Assembly (NCBI RefSeq): GCF_020623625.1
Contig: NC_060205.1
Span: 303,501-367,500, forward strand
Origin: Saccharomycodes ludwigii
Lineage: Eukaryota; Ascomycota; Saccharomycetes; Saccharomycodales; Saccharomycodaceae
Length of the DNA stretch: 64,000 nucleotides
Direction of reading: 5' to 3'
The notes beneath the pieces were generated by a model. That model was given only the letters and a program-made list of their open reading frames with translations. It made no database searches and was not told the DNA's origin. Position numbers and translations under genes: made by a program. Position 1 is the stretch's first letter; every line of letters begins with the position of its first letter. This document shows positions 1-9,781 of this stretch, one piece after another.

Positions 1-1940
1 GTTCTTATATGCTTTCTTCTTTTAGATCTTTTCGTTAGAATAGGATTATTATTAGCAGATGCCTCATCGTCTTCTACATACTCTTCTTTTTCTTCTTCGG
101 ATTCATTTTCCTCTATATAGCCTTGATCCAAAGAATATAACGATGAAATTTTCTTTATGATATTATTAGAAATGGTACTTTCAGCCACTGCACCTTGGTT
201 ATTTCCTGTATCAGACATTGTTAAATGTAACGACGGTAAAGCGGCATTATTTTCAACTTTACTATTTGTAGTAAAGGAAGAGCTATTTTTGGAAAGTAAA
301 TTAGGTGCTGTGGGTGTATCCATTTGATATTCATTCAAACCTAAAACTATGTCCGTTAAAGATCTTTCCTTTAACAACACATTATTATTATTATTATTAT
401 TATTATTAGCATTAGTGTTATGGTTGTTAACATTTTCTTCCATCGTTTGATCAGACAAAAAATCATCAGTAGCGCTTGAATAATTCGACGCTTCGACTCG
501 ATTTAATCTTTCGTTATTCGAAGATACAACAAACTGCTTAAAATCAGAAAGGTTTTCAATAACATCTGTGGTAACACCACAATCAGATGAATTATCGTTG
601 TCATTATCCTTATTAGAATAATTCTTGTTGTTGTTGTTTTTCAGGAGAATATCTTGGACGGGAGCCAAGGACGACGCGTTAGACAACACAGCAGATACAG
701 AAGAAGATATAGATATCAACGACGGAGCATCATCATAAAATGAAGCATCCCTTCTCAAATCATCATCATATTCACCGTTAATAGCAGCAAATGTAGTTTC
801 TTTATTATTTGAATCTGAAGTTAAAAGGTGATCATCACGTGACTCTAAATTTAACAATAAGGTTTGCCTCTTGAAGTCATTCTGTTGTTTTAAGGAATCT
901 GTCAATGAATTTTTCCAATTTTCAAACAGGGAACCCAAGTCTTGAGATTTATCAGATGAACTTAATTGAAAGGATAAGGCCAATTTCCCACCAGTTTCAA
1001 CACTCTTGGTAACAAAGGTTGAGGTAGGGACACTAGGATTATTAATATCACACGTATTGAGGTTAATAAGCTCAGGCACTCTGTAATGAATTAATAAATT
1101 GTAAAATTTTGGATCAACCATTGCTTTCCTCCTGGAAAAAATATGTTTTTTATTGTCAGCAGACTTTACATTTTCAAATAATTGTCTTATAGATATTTTT
1201 ACTTCTCCTAATAAAATTAAATTTCTATTTTTATATATTGAATTTAACTCGCTGTCAAATTTAGCAGCATGACCATTATTGTTGGTTTTTAAATGGTGAT
1301 GATAATAATCCAAAGAATTATTGCTGTTGTTATGCGTATATGGATTAAAAGGTGATCTAGAATTGGAAGAAATACTGTTTAGACTTGCTGTGCTGTTTGT
1401 TCTATGTCTCCTTGTGCCATTTACATTGGGTGGAACAAGATTACTTCCAATATTACTATTGGCGGTATCTCCATCAACGGCACCATTATTGTTGTTATTT
1501 TTATTATTATAATTATTAGTAATGCTAGTAGTGGTGGCACTATTGTTTGAACTTAATTTATCAAAAATCAGAAATCTCAAAGTATCGCTCTCTGGCAGAA
1601 CGGGTAGTTTAATTTTGAATTGAGTATCCCAAATGGGATCGGAAGTGTTTTTAAAGGTGCTCGTAGTAAGGACTTTCCCATTGTAAAATAAGCAGCACAT
1701 TGGATTACAACCCGAGTTATTAATTGTAATGTTAATTCCTTTTATAACATTTGCTTTAATAATTAACCGCGGAGGTTTCCTTATTTTGGTGCTCTTATTT
1801 CTACTATGCCTGTGAGTTATATGCTTTTCTTTCTTATATTTATGCTTTTCTTGTGGGTCTGTAGAACTACCGTTTGTTGCACTTTGAGTATTGTCAATCG
1901 TTGCAGATTTTGTGGTGGGATTATCTTCTTTTAGTTTCAT
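1..1940 (-). CDS. PSD2: Phosphatidylserine decarboxylase 2, N-terminal part (runs off the window)
   Basis: Read from the ATG at 1938-1940, the frame stays open to the window edge, giving about 646 residues with no stop. Residues about 55-130 look like a C2 domain: a PPRLIIKANVIKGINI strand, then NPMCCLFYNG and SDPIWDTQFKIKLPV, as in the N-terminus of S. cerevisiae Psd2. The rest of the visible part is low-complexity, with an Asn run and acidic stretches. The decarboxylase domain and its autocatalytic processing site lie outside the window. Psd2 makes phosphatidylethanolamine from phosphatidylserine in Golgi/endosome membranes. The identification is supported by divergent LSO2 next door, the same pairing as YGR170W/YGR169C-A. 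The N-terminal linker seems longer than in S. cerevisiae. Confidence 0.85.
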   Translation of the reverse strand, partial: MKLKEDNPTTKSATIDNTQSATNGSSTDPQEKHKYKKEKHITHRHSRNKSTKIRKPPRLIIKANVIKGINITINNSGCNPMCCLFYNGKVLTTSTFKNTSDPIWDTQFKIKLPVLPESDTLRFLIFDKLSSNNSATTTSITNNYNNKNNNNNGAVDGDTANSNIGSNLVPPNVNGTRRHRTNSTASLNSISSNSRSPFNPYTHNNSNNSLDYYHHHLKTNNNGHAAKFDSELNSIYKNRNLILLGEVKISIRQLFENVKSADNKKHIFSRRKAMVDPKFYNLLIHYRVPELINLNTCDINNPSVPTSTFVTKSVETGGKLALSFQLSSSDKSQDLGSLFENWKNSLTDSLKQQNDFKRQTLLLNLESRDDHLLTSDSNNKETTFAAINGEYDDDLRRDASFYDDAPSLISISSSVSAVLSNASSLAPVQDILLKNNNNKNYSNKDNDNDNSSDCGVTTDVIENLSDFKQFVVSSNNERLNRVEASNYSSATDDFLSDQTMEENVNNHNTNANNNNNNNNNVLLKERSLTDIVLGLNEYQMDTPTAPNLLSKNSSSFTTNSKVENNAALPSLHLTMSDTGNNQGAVAESTISNNIIKKISSLYSLDQGYIEENESEEEKEEYVEDDEASANNNPILTKRSKRRKHIR

Positions 1941-2583
1941 GGTTTCTTTTTTTCTATATTATTATTAGACTTTTGTTTTTTAATCAAAATTAGTATATAC
2001 CGATAGGATTTAAAACAAATAGAAAGGGAAAAAAAAAAGAGGAGAAAAGAATCTATTATATATAGATATACAAGTTATTTTTTTTTTTTTTTTTTTTATT
2101 AAATATTAAGCTATAAAATATGCTTTCTTATAGTGAAATAGTGCAGGATGTTGATTCTTTTAACTTTGTTCTTTTGACTTTGTTCTTTTAACTTTGTCCT
2201 TTTGTTATGAGAATGACAATAATTAAAGCAAACAATTTAAACGATGTTAAAAAAAGAAAAAATAAAAAAAGAAAATACACAATAAATAAAATAAAATAAA
2301 ATAGAAAACAAAAACGTTGTCCTATATTAGGGTTATTGTGCACGTTTTTTTTTTTATTAATTTGTTATCTAAATCCGAAATAATATCGGACATTACGTTA
2401 TCTGAATTATTATCGGTTTAAAGAAACGAAAAAAATAAAATAAAATAGAAAAAAAATTATAGAAAAAATTAAACTTAATTTGCTGTCGATGACGATATTT
2501 AACCATTATTAACACTTAAAGATAATTGCGTCTTCTCACTCTCTTATTCAGAAATAAACAACAATCAAAATATTACAAGAACT
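1941..2583. promoter_or_regulatory. PSD2/LSO2 divergent intergenic region
   Basis: This 643-bp stretch separates two divergent genes and should hold both promoters. It has poly(T) tracts near 2079-2098 and 2345-2355, and an everted repeat TCCG-N9-CGGA at 2374-2390, followed by an imperfect CTG-N9-CGG at 2402-2416. No further ORF or RNA gene is evident. Confidence 0.6.
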
Positions 2584-2856
2584 ATGGGTAAAAGATTTAG
2601 TGAATCTGCTGCTAAAAAGGCTGCTGGTCTGGCTAGAAAAGCTGACCAGGCCAGAGCTAAAGTGAGAGCTGAAAAAGAAAAAGAAGCTGCTGCTGAAGCT
2701 GCCAAATGGGAAGAAGGTTCTCGTAAGCCAAACAAGAAAAAAATAGAAGAACAAAATAAATTAACTGAAAAATTGGCTAAGAAACAAGAAAGAGATCGTT
2801 TGCTGGCCGAAGAGGAAGCACAATTAGGTAAAGGTGGCAAAGGTAAAAGGAAATAA
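2584..2856 (+). CDS. LSO2: Lso2-like ribosome-associated small protein
   Basis: This 90-residue protein is made almost entirely of Lys, Glu, Ala and Arg, as expected for one long charged helix. The start MGKRFSESAAKKAAG matches S. cerevisiae Lso2 (about 92 aa), whose animal relative is CCDC124. Lso2 binds ribosomes and helps translation restart after starvation. The C-terminus is basic (KGGKGKRK). It sits between PSD2 and PUS6, exactly where YGR169C-A lies in S. cerevisiae. The ATG is the first in the frame and gives the family's normal length. Confidence 0.9.
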   Translation: MGKRFSESAAKKAAGLARKADQARAKVRAEKEKEAAAEAAKWEEGSRKPNKKKIEEQNKLTEKLAKKQERDRLLAEEEAQLGKGGKGKRK

Positions 2857-3068
2857 GAATCCCATTTCGACATCCAGTGTATAGACCCTTATATTATAGT
2901 GTACTAATTGCTAACTATTATCCATTTTTTTTTAATTGATCCAATGACTCTTTTTAATACCATACATGCAATTAATACCAAAAAAAGATATAAATTATAA
3001 TTACACAAATCATAACCTTATTGCCGAATTATAACCACCAACTTCAACTAATGCTAAATATACATATA

Positions 3069-3100
<32 letters not shown>

Positions 3101-3195
3101 GTTATATATACACTAAAATAAAAAAAAAAAAAAGAAAACTTTTTCATTTCCATTGTAATCATTTGCAAATTATATAATACATAATTATTATTAAC
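2857..3195. other. Convergent intergenic region with CA/TA microsatellite
   Basis: The 339 bp between the stop of LSO2 and the stop of the minus-strand gene at 3196 contain a (CA)n(TA)n microsatellite around 3068-3112 and an A tract near 3119-3133. Only 3' UTR and terminator function is expected, and no gene is seen. Confidence 0.5.
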
Positions 3196-4437
3196 CTATT
3201 TTTCATATACTTTATACATTAAACCTTCTTTTTTTAAAATTCCATTTAAAGTGTTTATATTCACTTTGTTATTTACAATATTAACCCAAAAATCTATTTG
3301 CTTGTACCAATCTTTTTCGCTTACAATTTGGACACTTTTGTTTACATGAACTTTGAATTCATCAATAGTTCTATCATCCGGGAAAATTAAAATTTGAAAC
3401 ATATAAATCCCATTTTTCGCTACACCTCTTTTAGTTCTACCCAAATTATCTATATATTTACAATTATCCTTTAATACTTTGAGCAAATCATTTTTTTCCG
3501 TTTCTAAAACGTTTCGACGAAGAAATTCTTCTGTGCTGTTAACTGACTTCTTCTTTTTATTATTATCGTTACATTTCAATAAAATTTCTATCTGTTTTAT
3601 TCTATCAATACAAGTTTGAAATTTCTCCTGCTCTTCAATAGCTTTGTATCCATTTAATTCGGTCCATTTTTTAAGAAATGTATTTTTAATTTTACGTTTA
3701 ACCATTTTTCTTAAGTACAAATAATTTCTTGGAATATTTAATCCCCTTTTCATTACTAGTAAATCCAATTCCTTATTACCTAGCATTTTATGATTTATCT
3801 TAACGTTATGCTTTATATTATTTGACTTTCCCCCCCTCTTTACCTTATCTAGAGTTGCATCTTTCTCAAATTGTTCAGTATTTTTACTAACGACAGATGG
3901 ATTGACCAAAGATGGAGAAACAGATGTAACATTCCGTATCACTGGGCTTTCAGCATATTGAGTTCCTACCAAATTACCATTATAATATACTTCTCCGATT
4001 TGAGTTACGTGGAAAGATGGTGTACTTTTTTTAAACAAACTTAAGAAATGAGTATCTGGGATATATAATAATCTGAAAAAATCGCAATGATAAACTATAC
4101 TTTCTTTACGATATAAATAATTGGATGAATAAAAGAAAAATTGCATTGAACCTAAGATACCTTTGATATCAGTTGTGCCATTGTTTTTAGATTTTGTGCT
4201 ATTTGTTTTCCTAAATTTAATAAAATTATTTGGACAACAATGCCTTGTGCTTTGATTTTTAACTGCCATAACTTCATCATTTATTTTATGCTGAGGATCA
4301 AAGATATGTGAATATTTGGTTAGTTCGTTTATGGTTTTCTTATTTTTACCATTAATAGAATTACCAGCGTTGGGAGTAATACTATCTTTTATTGGTCTAA
4401 TGAAAAACTCTCTGACTCTATTACAATTGGGATTCAT
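3196..4437 (-). CDS. Unrecognised 413-aa basic protein between LSO2 and PUS6
   Basis: I do not recognise this protein. It is 413 residues, rich in Lys, Asn and Ile, and without obvious membrane segments. The N-terminal 130 residues are Asn/Ser/Thr-rich. Residues about 235-300 are strongly basic and look helical (NYLYLRKMVKRKIKNTFLKK, then EEQEKFQTCIDRIKQIEILL). The C-terminal third (YMFQILIFPDDRTIDEFKVH onward) looks like a compact fold. It lies on the opposite strand between LSO2 and PUS6, which are neighbours in S. cerevisiae, so it is an insertion or a loss relative to that order. The basic, fast-evolving character would suit a mitochondrial or nucleolar RNA-related protein, but that is a guess. 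Confidence 0.75.
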   Translation of the reverse strand: MNPNCNRVREFFIRPIKDSITPNAGNSINGKNKKTINELTKYSHIFDPQHKINDEVMAVKNQSTRHCCPNNFIKFRKTNSTKSKNNGTTDIKGILGSMQFFFYSSNYLYRKESIVYHCDFFRLLYIPDTHFLSLFKKSTPSFHVTQIGEVYYNGNLVGTQYAESPVIRNVTSVSPSLVNPSVVSKNTEQFEKDATLDKVKRGGKSNNIKHNVKINHKMLGNKELDLLVMKRGLNIPRNYLYLRKMVKRKIKNTFLKKWTELNGYKAIEEQEKFQTCIDRIKQIEILLKCNDNNKKKKSVNSTEEFLRRNVLETEKNDLLKVLKDNCKYIDNLGRTKRGVAKNGIYMFQILIFPDDRTIDEFKVHVNKSVQIVSEKDWYKQIDFWVNIVNNKVNINTLNGILKKEGLMYKVYEK

Positions 4438-4780
4438 CTATTTCTTTTTATTATTTGCTTGATGAATTGCTTTTTAGTAGATATTTAGTTGTCTATTTAT
4501 AATGATGAATATGTTTGGATTTTATCTATTATTATTTTTTTCTTGAAAGAAGAAGAAAAAAAAAAGTGAAAAAAAAAAGTGAAAAAAAAAAGTGAAAAAA
4601 AAAGTGAAAAAAAAAGTGAAAAAAATGGAAAAAAAAAAAAAAAAACTTATAAAAGTATATACCATTTTACAAAAAAAAAAATCTATTTTCTGATGAGTAT
4701 TATTCAGTCGTATTCCGTTAAAACTTATTACTAAATCAGAACAAAGACACACAAATAAAAATAAATTCTTTTAATAAATA
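4438..4780. other. Divergent intergenic region with A-rich tandem repeat
   Basis: The 343 bp between the unrecognised gene and PUS6 contain five or six copies of a GTGAAAAAAAAA-type unit at about 4555-4640, followed by a run of about 19 A. The repeats are low-complexity and lie where the divergent promoters should be. No other element is visible. Confidence 0.5.
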
Positions 4781-6109
4781 ATGTCATCTCCGGCTACATC
4801 TTCATTTGAAGTTATTTTCCACAACGGGCTGAGAAAAATTAAACCTTATTACGATTCTCGAAAAACATTTGTTAAAGGTAGATGGTTTGGCAAAACCTTG
4901 CTGCAAATATTAACTGATGAATTTAAATATAATACAAAAGAACAACATTTAGAAAGTATCAAAAAAGGAAATTTCACATTACTTAGGCCCAAAAATAAGG
5001 ATTATATTACTAAAACAACTAATTATAAAAGCAGTGGTATAGAAAATGACCCTAGTTACGAAAAATTAGGTTTCGAACAATTATTAGCTACCACAGTTGA
5101 AAATAAAGACATATTATTGAGTGTCTTACACAAACACGAGCCACCTATTCTTCAATGGTGTCGTGAAGAACTAACAACCAACAATGAACATGACCAGAAA
5201 AAGTTAATATGCGGAATTGAAGTGGTTTATGAAGATGAGGAAATTTTGGTAATTAATAAACCAAGTGGAATTCCAATTCATCCAACTTCAAATTTTTATC
5301 AAAATACTTTGGTACAGTTGCTTTACAATGAAGTTGGTATCGAATTCTGTCCATGCTATAGATTAGATAAAATTACTTCAGGATTATTAATATTGGGCAA
5401 AAATGGCAAAATAGCCAATAAAATTCAACAAAGAATACGTGCTCGCAATATGAATAAAATATACTTTGCTAGAGTCAGAGGGAGGTTCCCAGGTAAACCA
5501 CTTATAGAAATGGCTCATAATAACGCTGAAAAAAAAGAGATACAAGACGATATCTTTAATAAACTATTTATGGATGAAAAAACTTTTGATATTATAAAAA
5601 AAACCACTCCAATATATTCAATTGATCCCAAAAAGCAATACCCAGCAGGGTTAGGTGTTCCGAAAAACGCAGAAACTTGGTTTCAATTTTATAAATATCT
5701 TCCCGAACAAAATCAATCGATTGTAATTTGCAAACCATTAACTGGCAGAACCCACCAAATCAGAATACATTTGTCTAGAATAGGCCATCCGATAGTAGGC
5801 GATCCATTTTATGACCCCGTCACAGCCACATATCCTAAAAGACTAAACTTTTTTTTAAATCATGAAGATTGGACTAAAGATTTAATTTTAGAAGAGGGTA
5901 GAAAACAGATATTTGAAGAATTGATGCAAGAATTTAAAGATGTTCAAGAAATAAGGGGTAAGGAAGATAAATACTGTGAAGAATGTGGCGGACTCATAAT
6001 GTGTGATCCTCCCAAACGTGAATTATCGCTATATTTACACGCATTTAAATATTATTCTGACGACGGCTTATATAATTATCAAACAAGTCCACCAGAGTGG
6101 ATTGATTAA
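4781..6109 (+). CDS. PUS6: RluA-family RNA pseudouridine synthase, Pus6-like
   Basis: This 442-aa protein has the RluA/Rsu catalytic signature RLDKITSGLLIL, with the catalytic Asp at residue 196. Further family motifs are NKPSGIPIHPTSN upstream and LTGRTHQIRIHLSRIGHPIVGD downstream. The N-terminal NGLRKIKPYY...TFVKGRWFGKTLL block is typical of the fungal Pus6/Pus9/Rib2 group. A CEEC pair with PPKRELSLYLHAF near the C-terminus is also family-like. Pus6 converts U31 of tRNAs to pseudouridine. I choose PUS6 over PUS9 because the deaminase domain of Rib2 is absent and because LSO2 lies nearby, as in YGR169C/YGR169C-A. Confidence 0.8.
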   Translation: MSSPATSSFEVIFHNGLRKIKPYYDSRKTFVKGRWFGKTLLQILTDEFKYNTKEQHLESIKKGNFTLLRPKNKDYITKTTNYKSSGIENDPSYEKLGFEQLLATTVENKDILLSVLHKHEPPILQWCREELTTNNEHDQKKLICGIEVVYEDEEILVINKPSGIPIHPTSNFYQNTLVQLLYNEVGIEFCPCYRLDKITSGLLILGKNGKIANKIQQRIRARNMNKIYFARVRGRFPGKPLIEMAHNNAEKKEIQDDIFNKLFMDEKTFDIIKKTTPIYSIDPKKQYPAGLGVPKNAETWFQFYKYLPEQNQSIVICKPLTGRTHQIRIHLSRIGHPIVGDPFYDPVTATYPKRLNFFLNHEDWTKDLILEEGRKQIFEELMQEFKDVQEIRGKEDKYCEECGGLIMCDPPKRELSLYLHAFKYYSDDGLYNYQTSPPEWID

Positions 6110-6274
6110 GTGAAAAAAAAAAAAAATAAAAAAAAGAGAAGCAAACAAAGAATAAAATCTAAAAAATATTTCATAATAATTAGAAAAAATAAAGTATACT
6201 TAAAAGACAAATTACAATTAAAGTCAGAATAAAAAAAAAAAAAAAAAAAAAATTTGGAAACACATGTATAGTAA

Positions 6275-9200
6275 TTACCAACCAACAAAGCTTCTCGGGA
6301 CAGCCCTAAAAACTCTTAATTTACCACTCTTCATATCAGCCAATTTGTAACTATTTTGAACAACCTTTCCACCTTTATCTTCAATAACTCTAAATTTGTT
6401 TTTAGAAAAATCGTATTCAGTAACAATAGCACTAAATAAAGTGTTGTTTTCACCTACCTCTTTCGTGCTTGAACTATGAACAAGACGTTTGTGTTGAAAT
6501 TTAGCTTTTCTTAACACTATAATATCACCCGGCTTAACTCTACTCAAATCCTGTTCATTAAAGTGATTGTTAGCAGCGGATTCTGGGGAATAACGGAAAA
6601 CACAGATACCAAAAGTCCGTTTACCAATCGTTGGAATTAGTGCAAAATCATTTAATAACGAAGACAAAACTTTAGTAACCATAGTACCCTCACTAATAGG
6701 TTGATTCAAAAGCCCAACAGTTTTTTGGAAAATTTGAATATTGCTAGTTTTTCCAAGCTCTTCAAGCTTGCTCAAATCGTTTTGGTAAGGTATAAATTTT
6801 TGAGTAAATAATGGTCTTTTAGAGGAGTCTCCAGTAAATACAAAAGATAGCTGTAACTGCGAAAAATCTTCAAATAAAATGTAATAGTCTCTCAATCTCC
6901 ATATTTCACCCAATCTCTTTTTCACTTTAATATCTTGAACTTCATAAATATGTTTAAATTTGCTGCCTTTAATGCAAGTTTCGGGCAATTCACCACGCAT
7001 CCACCATTGTGAATTATCACTTGGATCATAAGCACAACATGGTGTATCCCCGCTCTTGGCAGATAGGGGATACGATTCAACGGTCGAAGAACGCTTAATT
7101 GGAGATTGTTGCACATTTACTGGAATTGGTGGTGCTGCACCAGAGGGTGAAGTTGGAACTGGTAGCGGAGGAACAGCTTCTGGTGCTTTAGTTTGGACAG
7201 CAGGTACTGCAGGAACGTTCTGACTTTCTGTAAAGGTTGGTGGAACTGGTGCATGTGATGGGACTGGTGGTGGTGGAATACCCGATGGAATAGGTGGTGC
7301 AACAACTTCCGGTGCTTTGGTCTGGATAGAAGGTGCTGCAGGAAGTTGTTGGTTTTCTGTCGAAGTTGGTGGAACTGGTGCATGTGATGGAACTGGTGGT
7401 GGCGGAATACCCGATGGAATAGGTGGTGCAACAACTTCTGATGCTTTGGTCTGGACAGCAGGTACTGCAGGAACGTGCTGACTTTCTGTAAAGGTTGGCG
7501 GAACTGGTGCATGCGATGGAACTGGAGGAGGAGGTGGTGGTGCCTTAGAGTGAGCAAATGACATAGATCCGGCAGTAGAACTTAATCGATGCGAAGGGGG
7601 AGGAGGAGGAGGTGGTGGTGCAGCCCCAGTTGTTTGAGCCTGTTCAGTATTTACATTTGACGTTGGTGGTGAATTAAAATGTTGTTTTGCGGAAATATTC
7701 GAATCCTTATGCTTGGATGCAATTTCGCTTGAATCATAAAATTCATCATCCTCTTCTTCAGTCCCACTCATTGAAGTGTCAGGATTATCTGAAGTTTTGT
7801 TTGTATTTGGGATCGGTGGTGCACCGGAATTAGAAAAATTATTCAGAGGTACATTTGCCATACCCTCAGAAGTTACACCACCTTCAGAAGAGGAAATATA
7901 TCCGGTAGATTCCTGGATAGTATTAGTTGGTACTTCATCCATCATATGAGAAACGGCTGGTGCTGCAGCTTCTTGTGCATCCCCAATTTTTGTAGAGGCA
8001 AAGAGAGGATCAAGTGTTTCACTTATTCCATCTGTATCAACAGTACCAGAAGCTAAGCCGGGGATATTCTTTTGTGAAACAACTTCAGAAGCAGATAAAT
8101 TAGATTGTTTTCTATCCAAAATTATATTCTCCTCGACATCAGCTTCCTCACCAGGTGTATCTAATGGGTTGATCGTATTTGAAGGCATGCCCTTTTGAAC
8201 ATGTGGATTAACACCACCCAATAACTTTTTATATTCATGGCCCGAAGTTTCACTCATTGTTGGTGTCTCAGGTTCATCTTCATTAATTTCCTGTTCTTTC
8301 TCATCAGATTTTGTTTTACTTTCTACTTGCTCTTGTGTTTTCTTTTTGCTTAATAAATTTAACGCAGTTGGATCGGCAAATGGCATGACTGGAATTGCTT
8401 GAGGCAAAGAGGTCATTTCATCATCATCTTTTTGTCTAGTATTATTGCTAACATAATTAGTATTTGGCTTCGTAGGTTTAGCGGAAGGCATCGGCATACC
8501 AAAGGGATTAAAAGCATTTCCAGCACCTAGTCCAAATCTTCCAGCCCCAGCCAATTTAGCCATTCTTTCCCGCAAGGCTGTAAGGCGAGCTTCCTCTTCA
8601 TTTTCTTCAGTCTGTTTCTGCCCTTGCTCTGTTTCTGGTTCTTTTTCTTCAAAACTTTCCTTTGCATCAGAGTCTTGAGTAACACTTTCGGGGTTCCCTT
8701 CAACAGCCGATTGCTCCCGTTCAATATTTTGAGAGTTGTCAGGAATAGAAGCGGAGCCATTTTGAGGGATTGGTGGTGGTATAGTATCTTGTACTTTTGG
8801 TTGGATTTTAACATCTGATATTTCTAAAGTACGTTGGTCTCCCTCATCTTCACCATCAATTTCTTTTTGTACGGTTTCACCACCAGTAATCACTTCAGAT
8901 GGGTCTGTCCCTCCCTGCTGTTGTTGCTCTTGCTGTTGTTGCTCTTGCTGTTGTTGCTCTTGCTGTTGTTTATTTAATAATTCCTGTTCTTTTAACAATT
9001 GTAGTTTTTGTTGTGCTTGTAACATAGCAATTCTCTCCTTCAAAGACATTTTAGATTCACTATTGGCCTCAATATTAGATCCATTTGCAGATCCAGTACC
9101 ATCATTATTAACTGCATTGTTAGATTTATCATTATTATTACTAGTCCCAAACTCATCTTCGGTTTGGTGCCTCTTTATAGATTGAATTTTATCGGCTAAT

Positions 9201-9781
9201 GACTGTTTAGGCAATTCATTGGCAGAAATTTGTTTAACCTGACTATTTTTAATTTCAGAATCTTCTTCATTAAAGGTTGGTAATTTAAAGTTTTTAGGAA
9301 TATCTGGAATGAAACTTTTCCGATATTCATTAGAAGCGGTGCTGCTAGAAGTATTAGAGCCAGCAGTGTTTCTTAAGAATGGGTTATGGTTATTTTTATG
9401 AGGAACATGTTGTTCCTCGATAACTTGTGGTTCCTCAGTGATATGTGATTCCTCAGTGATGTGTGGTTCCTCGATAACTTGTGATTCCTCAGTGATGTGT
9501 GATTCCTCAGCGATGTGTGGTTCATCAATGACTTGTGCTTCTTCAGTAGTTCTTGGTTGTTCTACTTTATTAGTACCAGTAAATATTTGAACAAAGGATT
9601 TAGGGAAAATACCCTCATTATTATTACCATTGGAATCGGTATAGGTACCAAAATACCATTCGTCATCTTCAATTGTTTCAACAGTAATTACAACATCTTT
9701 ATCGAAGTGCAAGTCGTCTTCATAATCTGAGGTATAAGGATAAACAGAGATTACCTTGAAGGGTGGGGTAGGCTCAGACAT
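6275..9781 (-). CDS. BBC1: Bbc1-like SH3 protein of the actin patch
   Basis: 1168 residues, close to the S. cerevisiae Bbc1 length of about 1157. An SH3 domain occupies residues about 8-70 ([37 protein letters not shown]). It is followed by a repeated EESHITEE-type acidic stretch, a polyQ patch near 265-290, and a proline-rich centre with a roughly 43-residue unit repeated about three times. The C-terminal domain of about 290 residues (from [10 protein letters not shown] to the end at FVGW) is conserved in Bbc1. Bbc1 binds type I myosins and Las17 and restrains Arp2/3 activation at endocytic sites. The start shown puts the SH3 domain at the very N-terminus, as in the family. The proline-rich repeat is likely to vary between strains. 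Confidence 0.9.
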   Translation of the reverse strand: MSEPTPPFKVISVYPYTSDYEDDLHFDKDVVITVETIEDDEWYFGTYTDSNGNNNEGIFPKSFVQIFTGTNKVEQPRTTEEAQVIDEPHIAEESHITEESQVIEEPHITEESHITEEPQVIEEQHVPHKNNHNPFLRNTAGSNTSSSTASNEYRKSFIPDIPKNFKLPTFNEEDSEIKNSQVKQISANELPKQSLADKIQSIKRHQTEDEFGTSNNNDKSNNAVNNDGTGSANGSNIEANSESKMSLKERIAMLQAQQKLQLLKEQELLNKQQQEQQQQEQQQQEQQQQGGTDPSEVITGGETVQKEIDGEDEGDQRTLEISDVKIQPKVQDTIPPPIPQNGSASIPDNSQNIEREQSAVEGNPESVTQDSDAKESFEEKEPETEQGQKQTEENEEEARLTALRERMAKLAGAGRFGLGAGNAFNPFGMPMPSAKPTKPNTNYVSNNTRQKDDDEMTSLPQAIPVMPFADPTALNLLSKKKTQEQVESKTKSDEKEQEINEDEPETPTMSETSGHEYKKLLGGVNPHVQKGMPSNTINPLDTPGEEADVEENIILDRKQSNLSASEVVSQKNIPGLASGTVDTDGISETLDPLFASTKIGDAQEAAAPAVSHMMDEVPTNTIQESTGYISSSEGGVTSEGMANVPLNNFSNSGAPPIPNTNKTSDNPDTSMSGTEEEDDEFYDSSEIASKHKDSNISAKQHFNSPPTSNVNTEQAQTTGAAPPPPPPPPSHRLSSTAGSMSFAHSKAPPPPPPVPSHAPVPPTFTESQHVPAVPAVQTKASEVVAPPIPSGIPPPPVPSHAPVPPTSTENQQLPAAPSIQTKAPEVVAPPIPSGIPPPPVPSHAPVPPTFTESQNVPAVPAVQTKAPEAVPPLPVPTSPSGAAPPIPVNVQQSPIKRSSTVESYPLSAKSGDTPCCAYDPSDNSQWWMRGELPETCIKGSKFKHIYEVQDIKVKKRLGEIWRLRDYYILFEDFSQLQLSFVFTGDSSKRPLFTQKFIPYQNDLSKLEELGKTSNIQIFQKTVGLLNQPISEGTMVTKVLSSLLNDFALIPTIGKRTFGICVFRYSPESAANNHFNEQDLSRVKPGDIIVLRKAKFQHKRLVHSSSTKEVGENNTLFSAIVTEYDFSKNKFRVIEDKGGKVVQNSYKLADMKSGKLRVFRAVPRSFVGW

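Noticed and set aside
1321-1512. Plus-strand Leu-rich ORF
   Set aside because: It is the antisense shadow of the PSD2 coding sequence.
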